Positions 27,056 through 35,087 of a stretch of 35,627 nt of DNA are shown one piece after another. Within the stretch, counting starts at the first letter, position 1. Each line of letters begins with the position of its first letter. Location of the stretch: positions 1 to 35,627 of the forward strand of contig JAAYPW010000032.1 in NCBI GenBank assembly GCA_012519615.1. The letters run 5' to 3'. The stretch is from Fusobacteriota bacterium (GTDB taxonomy: Bacteria > Fusobacteriota > Fusobacteriia > Fusobacteriales > JAAYPW01). Below the pieces are notes generated by a model. It had not been told where the DNA came from and did not search any database. It was given only the letters and a program-made list of their open reading frames with translations. The translations under genes were made by a program, and so were the position numbers.

Positions 27056-27132
27056 GCCGATGTAGCTCAGTTGGCTAGAGCATGCGGTTCATACCCGCAG
27101 GGTCGTAGGTTCAAATCCTATCGTCGGCACCA
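27056..27132 (+). tRNA. Elongator tRNA-Met (anticodon CAT)
   Basis: Acceptor GCCGATG pairs with TGTCGGC-type strand ending in ACCA; anticodon arm TGCGG-TTCATAC-CCGCA. The CGGTTCATACCCG arm is that of elongator Met, not lysidine-type Ile(CAT). It lies 4 nt after tRNA-fMet. Confidence 0.9.
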
Positions 27133-27194
27133 ATATAATAATTACGTAAAAACCTTATACCCCCTTTTTAAGGAATTACGAATATATAAATTTT

Positions 27195-27227
27195 AAAGTC
27201 TAAATATTTTATTTGGACTTTTTTTTA
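27195..27227 (+). terminator. Terminator of the tRNA operon
   Basis: AAAGTCTAAAT pairs with ATTTGGACTTT (one G-U), followed by a T run. A weaker CCTT/AAGG hairpin lies just upstream. Confidence 0.85.
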
Positions 27228-27244
27228 TTTATGTTTAATTTTTC

Positions 27245-27273
27245 TGTACAAAGAATATAAAATATAGTATAAT
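27245..27273 (+). promoter_or_regulatory. Likely promoter of the LPS cluster
   Basis: TGTACA (27245-27250), 17-nt spacer, TATAAT (27268-27273). A perfect 12-nt tandem repeat AATTTATATAAT (27271-27294) overlaps the -10 and start region. Confidence 0.65.
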
Positions 27274-27313
27274 TTATATAATAATTTATATAATAAATAT
27301 AGAGGTGGATAAC

Positions 27314-28075
27314 ATGAAATTATCTGTGGCAATATTAATATTTAATTACGAAAAACATATTGAGCGTACTCTTAAGTCGATTAAAGATTGGGCAGATGAA
27401 ATAGTTATGATTGATAGCTATAGTAGTGATAATACAGCCGATATTGCATCAAAATACGGTACTGTATATAAAGAGGAGTGGAAAGGTGATGGTCCACAGT
27501 ATAAAAGCGTTGTTGCTAAATGTAAAGGGGAATGGATTCTTTTAATTGATCAAGATGAAGTAGTAACTGATAAACTAAAAAAAGAAATCAGTGATATAGT
27601 TAATAATGGTAGTAAATACGATGTTTTTAAATTACGTTTTCTTAATAATAGTTTTGGTAAAACACTTAAATTTGGAAATAAATTTTATAGAAAATCTTTT
27701 TTTAGAAATGGATTTATGGATTTTGAAGATCGTCCACTTCATGCAGCTTTTTTAAGTAAAGGAAAATTAGGAAATTTAAAAAATTGTGTAATTAATTATA
27801 ACTATGAAAATCTTGAAGAATATTTTAAAAAGTTTCAAATTTATACAACAGAGGGTGCGGAAACTAGATTTAAAAAAGGCAAAAGGGGAAGTATAATTAA
27901 AATATTAATGAATCCAATATTTAGATTTATAAAAAGATATATATTTCAATTAGGGTTTTTAGATGGATTTTATGGATTTTTAGATGCAGTACTTTCATCT
28001 TTTTATACTTTTACAATTTATTCAAAGTTAAGATTATTAAATATTGAAAATGAAAAAATAAAAAAGAACGAGTGA
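27314..28075 (+). CDS. WaaE/KdtX-like family 2 glycosyltransferase
   Basis: A 253-residue GT-A glycosyltransferase. LSVAILIFNYEKHIERTLKSI starts the nucleotide-binding fold, IVMIDSYSSDNTADIA is the first acidic site, and ILLIDQDEVVT contains the metal-binding DxD-type motif. Length and the EWKGDGPQYKS stretch resemble WaaE/KdtX, which adds a hexose to the first heptose of the LPS inner core. Start ATG 27314 follows AGAGGTGG by 5 nt; a GTG at 27305 is in frame inside that SD. The kinase gene starts 4 nt after the stop, so the two are coupled. Confidence 0.85.
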   Translation: MKLSVAILIFNYEKHIERTLKSIKDWADEIVMIDSYSSDNTADIASKYGTVYKEEWKGDGPQYKSVVAKCKGEWILLIDQDEVVTDKLKKEISDIVNNGSKYDVFKLRFLNNSFGKTLKFGNKFYRKSFFRNGFMDFEDRPLHAAFLSKGKLGNLKNCVINYNYENLEEYFKKFQIYTTEGAETRFKKGKRGSIIKILMNPIFRFIKRYIFQLGFLDGFYGFLDAVLSSFYTFTIYSKLRLLNIENEKIKKNE

Positions 28076-28079
28076 TATT

Positions 28080-28778
28080 ATGAAAAACTTTAAAATTAAA
28101 TATTTTGATACTGATAAAAAAACATGGTCAATTGATGATATTAGAGAAATCATGACGACAAAGGGGAAAATTTTAAAAAATAATAGAAGAAGTTTTGTAA
28201 AAAAAGTAGAAATAAAAAACAAAACTATAATTTATAAAATCCCTACAGAAAAAAATATCTCAAATTGGATTAGACTGTTAACATTATTTAGAAAAAGCGA
28301 AGCACAAGTTGTATTAGAATCAATGGTCATATTAAATGAAAAAAATATATATACGAATAAACCAATAGCATATGGTGAAAAACGAAAATTTGGGATGGTA
28401 GTAGATTCGTTTATGATTTACGAATATCTAAATGGAACAACTGTAACTGAAGAAAATTCCAAAGAAGTAATTCTTTTATTAAAACAAATACATGCACTGG
28501 GCTACCTACATAATGATTCGCAAATTGAAAATTTTTTAAAAAATGGTGATAATATATATGTTATCGATGCAAAACTAAAGAGAAAGAAATTTGGTAAAAT
28601 ATCTGAAAATTCTGAATATATTAAATTTGCCTCTAATGCAGAAAAAGCATATGATTATATAGATACAAAATCTATCTATTTTAAAATTGCTATGTTTTTT
28701 TATAAATTATTTAAATTCAAAAGAAAAATTAGAAAACAGATGAAAAATAGAAAAATAAAAAAAGATAATAAAAAGTAA
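28080..28778 (+). CDS. RfaY-like LPS core kinase
   Basis: A 232-residue small protein kinase-fold enzyme. Visible parts: a Lys-containing N-lobe (RSFVKKVEIKNKTIIYK), a hinge IYEYLNGTTV, the catalytic loop LHNDSQIENFL with Asp as base and Asn downstream, and a metal-binding IDAKLKRKKFG. This matches the RfaY/WaaY family, which phosphorylates heptose in the LPS core. The acceptor sugar is inferred from the neighbouring WaaE-like gene. The tail is very basic. A decayed copy lies at 29235-29912. The SD is weak, suggesting coupling to the upstream gene. Confidence 0.8.
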   Translation: MKNFKIKYFDTDKKTWSIDDIREIMTTKGKILKNNRRSFVKKVEIKNKTIIYKIPTEKNISNWIRLLTLFRKSEAQVVLESMVILNEKNIYTNKPIAYGEKRKFGMVVDSFMIYEYLNGTTVTEENSKEVILLLKQIHALGYLHNDSQIENFLKNGDNIYVIDAKLKRKKFGKISENSEYIKFASNAEKAYDYIDTKSIYFKIAMFFYKLFKFKRKIRKQMKNRKIKKDNKK

Positions 28779-28908
28779 AGAAATATCTTATTAAAGAAAA
28801 GTTTAAAATTATAGTTAATGAATAAATATATTAAATATTATGAAATAAAGATAAAATTATAAATATATCTGCAATAAATAAACTAAAGATAGAATAAAGA
28901 TAATTTAT

Positions 28909-29169
28909 TTGAGGATAGTTAACTCTAAAGTAAGTTATAAATATATATTTAACTATTATAATAGTAGTGCATATATGGTAGGGAAAATGAAAGGAACAGG
29001 AGAGTATTATAGCTCCATAAATATAATAAAAAACCATGATAGAAAAAATCTATTAAAATTATATTTTTTTAATCTAAATTTAGGTATAAATATTAAATCC
29101 ATGGGTAAATTTTATAAAAGATTATTTTCAGATTTAAATTTTTTTACATTTAAGACCTTCAATTTTTAA
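28909..29169 (+). CDS. Unrecognised small reading frame between the two kinase copies
   Basis: A possible 86-residue product starting at TTG, rich in Lys, Asn and aromatic residues. No SD of note precedes it and I recognise no family. It ends in a Phe-rich stretch. Since it sits beside a decaying duplicate it may be the tail of a lost glycosyltransferase gene rather than a functional gene. The rest of 28779-29234 shows nothing else. Confidence 0.25.
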   Translation: MRIVNSKVSYKYIFNYYNSSAYMVGKMKGTGEYYSSINIIKNHDRKNLLKLYFFNLNLGINIKSMGKFYKRLFSDLNFFTFKTFNF

Positions 29170-29234
29170 TAACTTTATAATATATTTAAAATTAAAATCA
29201 ATAATCATAAATAATAAAAATAGGTGAGATTATA

Positions 29235-29912
29235 ATGAAAGATTTTAAAATAAAATTTTTTAATAGTGAAAATATAAATTGGTCTATTGAAGATATTAAA
29301 GAAGTTATAACTAGAGATGGAGAAGTTTTAAAAAATGATGAAAGAAGTTTTGTAAAAAAAATGGAAATAAAAAATAAAAAAATAATCTACAAAGTTCCTA
29401 ATCAAAAAAACAATTCAAAAAGAACTAGATTTTTATCACTTTTTAGAAAAAGCCAAGTAGAAGTTGTGTTAGAATCAATGGAGATATTAAATAAAAATAG
29501 AATATATACTAATCAACCAATAGTCTTTGGAGAAAAACGAAAATTTGGGATGGTCATTGATTCGTTTATGATTTATGAATATATAAAAGGAATCGAAATA
29601 ACCTAAGAAAATACTAAAGAAATATTGGATAGTTTAAAAAAATCCATAATATTGGTTATTTACATTTCGATCCATATAAGTGGAACTTTTTAAAAATGGA
29701 AAACGAGATATATGTTATTGATGCAAAATTAAAAAAAGGTAATTGGAAAAATTTATGAAAATACTGAATATATTAGATTTGCAAGAGATGTAGAAAAAGC
29801 ATATGAGTATATAGATAAAGAATCTATCTGCTATAAAATTGTATCGATTTTTTATAAATTTAATAAATGGAAAAGAACAATGAAAGCCGAGAGAAAAAAA
29901 GAAAATAAATAA
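29235..29912 (+). pseudogene. Broken duplicate of the RfaY-like kinase
   Basis: The translation parallels the intact kinase at 28080 from the first residues (MKDFKIKFFNSENINWSIEDI against MKNFKIKYFDTDKKTWSIDDI). It is interrupted by a TAA at 29604, at the position of the VTEENSKE stretch. It then continues in two more frames (IHNIGYLHFDPYKWNFLK with YVIDAKLKK, then GKIYENTEYIRFARDVEKAY) to a stop at 29910. At least one nonsense change and two frameshifts are needed. The catalytic loop HND has become HFD. The SD (AGGTGAG) and ATG survive. It is a tandem duplication now decaying; sequencing errors could explain single frameshifts but not all three. Confidence 0.85.
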
Positions 29913-29923
29913 AAATAAAGAAT

Positions 29924-29967
29924 AAAAAGGTGGTGAAAAATAAGATTTTAATCTTATAAAAAAAATG
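29924..29967 (+). promoter_or_regulatory. Split ribosome-binding site of the DegT-type aminotransferase
   Basis: AAAAAGGTGGTG (29924-29935) is an extended SD. ATAAGATT (29940-29947) and AATCTTAT (29950-29957) form a perfect inverted repeat. GGTGG is 31 nt from ATG 29965, or 13 nt with the hairpin folded out. Confidence 0.7.
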
Positions 29968-31059
29968 AAAATACCTTTTGGAACATTAAAAAGACAATAC
30001 GATATGCACAAGGATGAATATGAAAATGCCGTATTAGAATCTATGAGAAGTGGTTGGTATATATTAGGGGAAAAAGTATCTGCATTTGAAGAGGCATTTG
30101 CTTCTTATACAGGAACGAACTATTCTATAGGGGTAGGAAATGGACTAGATGCATTAATAATTTCTATACGTGCATTAGATATAGGTATAGGTGATGAGGT
30201 TATTGTACCTGCAAATACATTTATAGCAAGTGTAATGGGAGTTACAATAAATGGAGCAACTCCTATTTTTGTAGATTGTGATAAATATAGTTTAATAGAT
30301 GTAGATAAAATAGAGGAGAAAATCACAGCTAAAACAAAAGCTATATTACCTGTACATCTTTATGGGCAATCTTGTAATATGGAAAAAATAATGGAAATTG
30401 CTAAAAAAAATAATTTATATGTAATAGAAGATTGTGCACAGTCACATGGAGCAACATTTAAAGATGAAAAAACAGGAACTTTTGGGGATATATCTTGCTT
30501 TAGTTTTTATCCAGGTAAAAACTTAGGTTGTTTTGGAGATGGAGGAGCTATTAATACTTCCGACGAAAAATTGTATAATAGAATAAAAATGTTAAGAAAT
30601 TATGGAAGCGAAAAAAAGTATCATAACAAAGAAGTAGGATATAATTCTAGATTAGATGAGATACAAGCTGCCATTCTATTAGTAAAATTAAGATATTTAG
30701 AGGAATTAACAATTGAAAGAGAAAATATTGCAAAAAAATATTTAGAAAATATTAATAATGAAAATATAAAATTACCAGAAATCAGTAAAAATTGTAGACA
30801 TGTTTGGCATCTTTTTGTAATTGAAGTGGAAAATCGTGATAAATTTCAAAATTATATGCAATCTAAAAATATTGACACAATGATCCATTATCCAATACCA
30901 CCATATTTATCAGAAGCATATAGTTACTTAAATATAAAAAGAGGAATTTATACAAATACAGAAAAATTATCAGAAAGAATAGTAAGTTTACCAATTTATA
31001 ATGGTATGACTAATGAGGAAATTTTCTATGTTATAGAATCTATAAATAATTATAAATAG
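29965..31059 (+). CDS. DegT/DnrJ/EryC1 sugar aminotransferase (FdtB/QdtB-like)
   Basis: A 364-residue PLP enzyme that transaminates a dTDP-3-keto-6-deoxy-hexose. [27 protein letters not shown] is the standard start of the family, supporting ATG 29965. [33 protein letters not shown] and the PLP Lys (about residue 185) in SFYPGKNLG are clear. Directly followed by an FdtA-type isomerase, it fits synthesis of dTDP-Fuc3N or dTDP-Qui3N. The product cannot be chosen from sequence, and the usual acetyltransferase is not next to it. Confidence 0.9.
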   Translation: MKIPFGTLKRQYDMHKDEYENAVLESMRSGWYILGEKVSAFEEAFASYTGTNYSIGVGNGLDALIISIRALDIGIGDEVIVPANTFIASVMGVTINGATPIFVDCDKYSLIDVDKIEEKITAKTKAILPVHLYGQSCNMEKIMEIAKKNNLYVIEDCAQSHGATFKDEKTGTFGDISCFSFYPGKNLGCFGDGGAINTSDEKLYNRIKMLRNYGSEKKYHNKEVGYNSRLDEIQAAILLVKLRYLEELTIERENIAKKYLENINNENIKLPEISKNCRHVWHLFVIEVENRDKFQNYMQSKNIDTMIHYPIPPYLSEAYSYLNIKRGIYTNTEKLSERIVSLPIYNGMTNEEIFYVIESINNYK

Positions 31060-31078
31060 TATTTATAAGGAGTAAAAA

Positions 31079-31504
31079 ATGGATAGAGGGCAAATAAGAA
31101 TTGTATATATAAATCAAATCGAAGATAGAACTGCAAATCTATGTTTTATGGAATATGAATCTATGATCCCGTTTTTAGTCAAAAGGGTATATTATGTACA
31201 TGACATAAAAACCGATGCAAAACGAGGATTTCATGCACATAAAGAGCTTCATCAGTTTATGTTTTGCCCTTATGGGGAGATAGAATTAGAACTAGATACA
31301 GGTCATGAAAAAGTAATTGTAAATTTAGATAAACCAAATAAGGGATTAATACTAAAACCAGGCGTATGGAGAGAATTTAAAAGTAAAAAAGAGGGATCTG
31401 TTTTATGTGTCTTAGCTTCTGAAAAATACGAGATTGACGACTATGTAAGAGAGTATAGTGAATTTAAAGATATGGTAAAAAATGGATTTTGGGACAATAT
31501 ATAA
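31079..31504 (+). CDS. WxcM-like cupin isomerase (FdtA/QdtA-like)
   Basis: A 141-residue cupin of the dTDP-4-oxo-6-deoxyglucose-3,4-oxoisomerase type. VKRVYYVHDIKTDAKRGFHAHKELHQF carries the conserved His pair of the active site, and the C-terminal SEKYEIDDYVREYSEF is characteristic. It moves the keto group from C4 to C3, giving the substrate of the aminotransferase upstream. It sits 19 nt after that gene with a normal SD (AAGGAG). Galacto (FdtA) versus gluco (QdtA) outcome is undetermined. Confidence 0.88.
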   Translation: MDRGQIRIVYINQIEDRTANLCFMEYESMIPFLVKRVYYVHDIKTDAKRGFHAHKELHQFMFCPYGEIELELDTGHEKVIVNLDKPNKGLILKPGVWREFKSKKEGSVLCVLASEKYEIDDYVREYSEFKDMVKNGFWDNI

Positions 31505-31519
31505 AATGGAGTTAATAAT

Positions 31520-32605
31520 ATGAAAAAAATAATTTTTTTTAATAGCTGTAAAGTCTGGGGTGGAGGCGAAAAATGGCATTTAGAAATGGCAACTGAAATA
31601 GCCAAAAAAGACTATGATGTTGTAATTTTTGGTTACAAAAATTCTGAACTTATACAGAAAGCAAAACAAAATGGTTTGAAAACAAAAGAGATTAAAATAT
31701 CAAATCTTAGTTTTTTAAATATTTTCAAAATGTTTAGATTAAAAAGAGAGTTAAGAAATGAAAATGCCGATATATTAATTATGAATTTACCGTCAGATGT
31801 AAAAACAGCTGGAGTTATGTGTAGAATTAATAAAAAAACTAAAATAATATACAGACGAGGAAGTGCAATTCCGATAAAAAATAGTATATTAAATAGATTT
31901 ATATTCAATAATGTTATTGATTATATAATTGCCAATTCAGAAGAAACTAAAAAAACAGTATTAAAAAATCAAATTTTTAAAGAAGATAAAATTATTACTA
32001 TATATAATGGGATAAATATAGATAAATATAATAATAGAAATTATGAATTGCTGTATAAACGGGAAAATAATGAACTTATTATAGGAAATGCAGGAAGATT
32101 ATCATATCAAAAAAATCAATTTTTTTTGCTTGATTTGGCTGATGAATTAAAGAAAAATTTTATTAATTTTAAAATATTAATTGCAGGAGACGGAGAATTA
32201 AAAGAAAAATTATTAAATGAGATAAAAAAAAGAAATTTAGACAATAATATTATATTTTTAGGATTTGTAGAAAATATTAAAAGCTTTATGAAGTCAATTG
32301 ATATTTTTATATTACCATCTCATTGGGAAGGGTTTGGATATGTTATGGTAGAAGCAATGTTATCTAAAAAACTTGTAATTGCCTTTAATAAAAGTTCAAA
32401 TTCAGAAATTGTAGAAAATAACAAAACCGGATATCTCGTAAATTACAATAATATTTATGAAACTTATGATAAAATAATAGATTTTATAAAGATAGATGAA
32501 AATATAAAAGAAAATATGGGAAATTATGCAAAATTATATTGCGAAGAGAAATTTTCGCTAGAAAAATCAGTAGAAAAATTTGAAAAATTTATTAATAGCA
32601 TTTAA
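31520..32605 (+). CDS. GT4 family glycosyltransferase
   Basis: A 361-residue GT-B retaining glycosyltransferase. The N-terminal domain opens with SCKVWGGGEKWHLEMATEIAK, a glycine-rich acceptor-side loop. The C-terminal domain shows GNAGRLSYQKNQFFLLDLA, a phosphate-binding region, and the EX7E motif stretch HWEGFGYVMVEAMLSKKLVI. The donor may be an activated hexose or the amino-deoxy sugar made by the two genes upstream. A close SD (GGAG) precedes the ATG. Confidence 0.87.
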   Translation: MKKIIFFNSCKVWGGGEKWHLEMATEIAKKDYDVVIFGYKNSELIQKAKQNGLKTKEIKISNLSFLNIFKMFRLKRELRNENADILIMNLPSDVKTAGVMCRINKKTKIIYRRGSAIPIKNSILNRFIFNNVIDYIIANSEETKKTVLKNQIFKEDKIITIYNGINIDKYNNRNYELLYKRENNELIIGNAGRLSYQKNQFFLLDLADELKKNFINFKILIAGDGELKEKLLNEIKKRNLDNNIIFLGFVENIKSFMKSIDIFILPSHWEGFGYVMVEAMLSKKLVIAFNKSSNSEIVENNKTGYLVNYNNIYETYDKIIDFIKIDENIKENMGNYAKLYCEEKFSLEKSVEKFEKFINSI

Positions 32606-32620
32606 ATTGATATAATAATA

Positions 32621-32677
32621 AAAAGGGGGGGTGAAAATTTATTAGTAATATAATATTATTAATAAATTCCTTTAATG
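32621..32677 (+). promoter_or_regulatory. Split ribosome-binding site of the family 9 glycosyltransferase
   Basis: AAAAGGGGGGGTGA (32621-32634) is the SD. Bases 32636-32649 pair with 32655-32668: 14 consecutive pairs with one G-U and a 5-nt loop, the strongest hairpin of the set. ATG 32675 is 43 nt from the SD core linearly, 10 nt with the hairpin folded out. Confidence 0.78.
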
Positions 32678-33760
32678 AGAGTATTGTTAATACAATTAAA
32701 ACAGATAGGAGATGTGCTAATAACGTCATCAATGTGCGGTAACATTAAAAAAAATTATCCTAATGCAAAAGTAGATATATTGGTATATGAACATTGTGCT
32801 GGGGTAATAGAAAATAATCCATATATAGATAATATTATAACATTAACTAAAAAAGAGAGAAAAAATCCTTTTTTATATCTAAAAAAAATATTGTCTATTA
32901 AAAAAAATCGATATGATTATACTATTGATTTATTAGCTGATATGGCAAGCGGAATAATAACTTTTTTAGTGAAATCAGAGTATAGAATAGCTAATAGAAG
33001 TAAGAAATTTAGAAATAATTTTTTTTATAATATTAGATTAGAAAATCCATATTTAAATACTGTAAAAAGAAGAAATCACTTATTATTAGGGATAAATCAG
33101 GATATAAAATTAGAAAATAATGTTAAAATATATTTAGATAATAACGAAATTCAAAATTTAAAAAAACGGATGGAAGAAAATGGAGTTAAATTTAATAAAA
33201 AGATAGCAGCAATTGGTATAAATAGTCGCAGACATTACAAAATATGGAAAATGGAATATTTTATCACTTTAATTGATTATTTAATAGATAAATATGATAT
33301 TCAAGTGATATTATACAGTAATGATGCAGAACGTGATTATGCATTATTAGCAAAAAGTAAAATAAAAAATCAAAATAATGTTTTTACAGATATTTATACT
33401 AAAAATATACGAGAATTAGCTGCTCTACTTAAAAATTGTGATATTTTCATAGGAAATGAAGGTGGGCCTCGTCATATTGCAGAAAGTGTCGGAATACCGA
33501 CATTTGTAATGGCATCAATTACACATATTGATGACGCGTGGAAATTAGATGAAAAAACTTTTGGAACAAAACATATAATTATAAAACCTATTTTGAGTAA
33601 AATTATGAATGAGAAAGAATTTTCTCAATATAGAAAAAAACTACTTAAAAATAGAGATCAAGAACGAAGAATATTTGATGAATTAAAACCGGAAATTGTT
33701 ATTGAAAAGCTAGAAGAGATGTTATTACAATCTAAAATTATAAAAAGGAATGGGGATTAA
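32675..33760 (+). CDS. Family 9 glycosyltransferase (heptosyltransferase-like)
   Basis: A 361-residue GT-B enzyme of the LPS heptosyltransferase family. The start MRVLLIQLKQIGDVLITSS is the family's N-terminal motif with the catalytic-region Asp; DYTIDLLADMASG follows; the C-terminal donor site has IFIGNEGGPRHIAESVGIPTF, close to the conserved D(T/S)GP-H pattern. The residue before GP is Gly here, as in some non-heptose members. It likely adds heptose or a hexose to the LPS core. ugd starts 3 nt after its stop. Confidence 0.87.
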   Translation: MRVLLIQLKQIGDVLITSSMCGNIKKNYPNAKVDILVYEHCAGVIENNPYIDNIITLTKKERKNPFLYLKKILSIKKNRYDYTIDLLADMASGIITFLVKSEYRIANRSKKFRNNFFYNIRLENPYLNTVKRRNHLLLGINQDIKLENNVKIYLDNNEIQNLKKRMEENGVKFNKKIAAIGINSRRHYKIWKMEYFITLIDYLIDKYDIQVILYSNDAERDYALLAKSKIKNQNNVFTDIYTKNIRELAALLKNCDIFIGNEGGPRHIAESVGIPTFVMASITHIDDAWKLDEKTFGTKHIIIKPILSKIMNEKEFSQYRKKLLKNRDQERRIFDELKPEIVIEKLEEMLLQSKIIKRNGD

Positions 33761-33762
33761 TT

Positions 33763-35085
33763 ATGAATATAGGTGTAATAGGAACAGGATATGTTGGATT
33801 AGTATCAGGTACATGTTTATCTGAAGTGGGACATAATGTAATTTGCATGGATATAGATGATAGAAAAATTGATATGTTATTAAAAGGGATAATGCCAATA
33901 TATGAAAATGATTTAGAAAAATTAGTATTAAAAAATATAGATGAAGAGAGGTTACAATTTACCACAAGTATAGAAAAAACAGTAAAAGAAAGTGATGTAA
34001 TATTTATAGCTGTGGGAACACCTCCAAAAGATGATGGAAGTGCTGATTTACAGTATGTACTTGAAGTAGCTAAAAATATTGGTAAAAATATTAATAATTA
34101 TAAAGTTATAGTAAACAAATCTACAGTACCAGTGGGTACAGGAAAATTAGTATATGATAAAATAAAAAAAGAGATAAAAAAAAGGGGAATAGATATTGAA
34201 TTTAGCGTAGTATCTAATCCAGAATTTTTAAGAGAAGGGAAAGCTGTTTATGATTTCTTAAATCCAGATAGAATAGTTGTAGGTGTAAACGATAGTAGAG
34301 CTAAAGAGGTAATTAAAAAAGTATATAATTATTTTATAAAAAAGAATACACAAATTATGTATACAAATATAGAAACATCAGAGATGATAAAATATGCTTC
34401 AAATGCATTTTTAGCAGTAAAAATAAGTTTTATTAATGAGATGGCGCTTTTAGCAGAAAAAGTTGGTGCAAATATAGAAGATATTGCAAAAGGAATGGGA
34501 CAAGATAGTAGAATTAGTCCTAAATTTTTAAATGCAGGTGCTGGATATGGGGGAAGTTGTTTTCCAAAAGATACGAAGGCAATTGTAGATATTGCAAAAC
34601 AATATAATGAAGAATTTTATATAATTGATTCAGCAATAAAAGCAAATGAAAAGCAAAAACGTAAAATGGTAGAAAAAATAGTAAATAATATGAATGGCGT
34701 TGAGGGAAAAACTATATGTATATTAGGGCTTAGTTTTAAACCGGAAACTGATGATGTAAGAGATGCGCCATCAATAGATATTATTAAAGGATTAGTACAA
34801 AATGGTGCTAAAATACATGCTTTTTGTCCAGAAGGGATAAGAGAATCAAAATGGAGATTAGAAGAGATTAAATCAGAAATAACATATTTTGATAATAAGT
34901 ACGATGCTATAAAGGAATCAAATGCTGTAGTAGTTGTTACTGAATGGGATGAATTTAAGGAACTAGATATAAATCGATTAAAAGAGATAATGACAGAGGA
35001 CTATTTTTTTGATTTAAGAAATATTTATTCAAATAATGAAGTATTTAGAAAAGAATTTAAATACTTTGGGGTAGGTGTTCTTTAA
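33763..35085 (+). CDS. ugd: UDP-glucose 6-dehydrogenase
   Basis: A 440-residue NAD-dependent enzyme making UDP-glucuronate. N-terminal Rossmann motif GVIGTGYVGLVSG, then VGTPPKDDGSADL, VNKSTVPVGTG and NPEFLREGKAVYDF. The catalytic Cys (about residue 266) is in AGYGGSCFPKDTKAI. The C-terminal UDP-binding part has LGLSFKPETDDVRDAPS. UDP-mannose/GDP-mannose and N-acetyl-hexosamine dehydrogenases share the fold, but the motifs favour UDP-Glc. It supplies hexuronic acid for surface polysaccharide or core sugar in the same cluster. Confidence 0.92.
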   Translation: MNIGVIGTGYVGLVSGTCLSEVGHNVICMDIDDRKIDMLLKGIMPIYENDLEKLVLKNIDEERLQFTTSIEKTVKESDVIFIAVGTPPKDDGSADLQYVLEVAKNIGKNINNYKVIVNKSTVPVGTGKLVYDKIKKEIKKRGIDIEFSVVSNPEFLREGKAVYDFLNPDRIVVGVNDSRAKEVIKKVYNYFIKKNTQIMYTNIETSEMIKYASNAFLAVKISFINEMALLAEKVGANIEDIAKGMGQDSRISPKFLNAGAGYGGSCFPKDTKAIVDIAKQYNEEFYIIDSAIKANEKQKRKMVEKIVNNMNGVEGKTICILGLSFKPETDDVRDAPSIDIIKGLVQNGAKIHAFCPEGIRESKWRLEEIKSEITYFDNKYDAIKESNAVVVVTEWDEFKELDINRLKEIMTEDYFFDLRNIYSNNEVFRKEFKYFGVGVL

Positions 35086-35087
35086 GA

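Noticed and set aside
27056-27132. tRNA-Ile(CAT) instead of elongator tRNA-Met
   Set aside because: The anticodon arm CGGTTCATACCCG is that of elongator Met; tRNA-Ile(CAT) arms look different.
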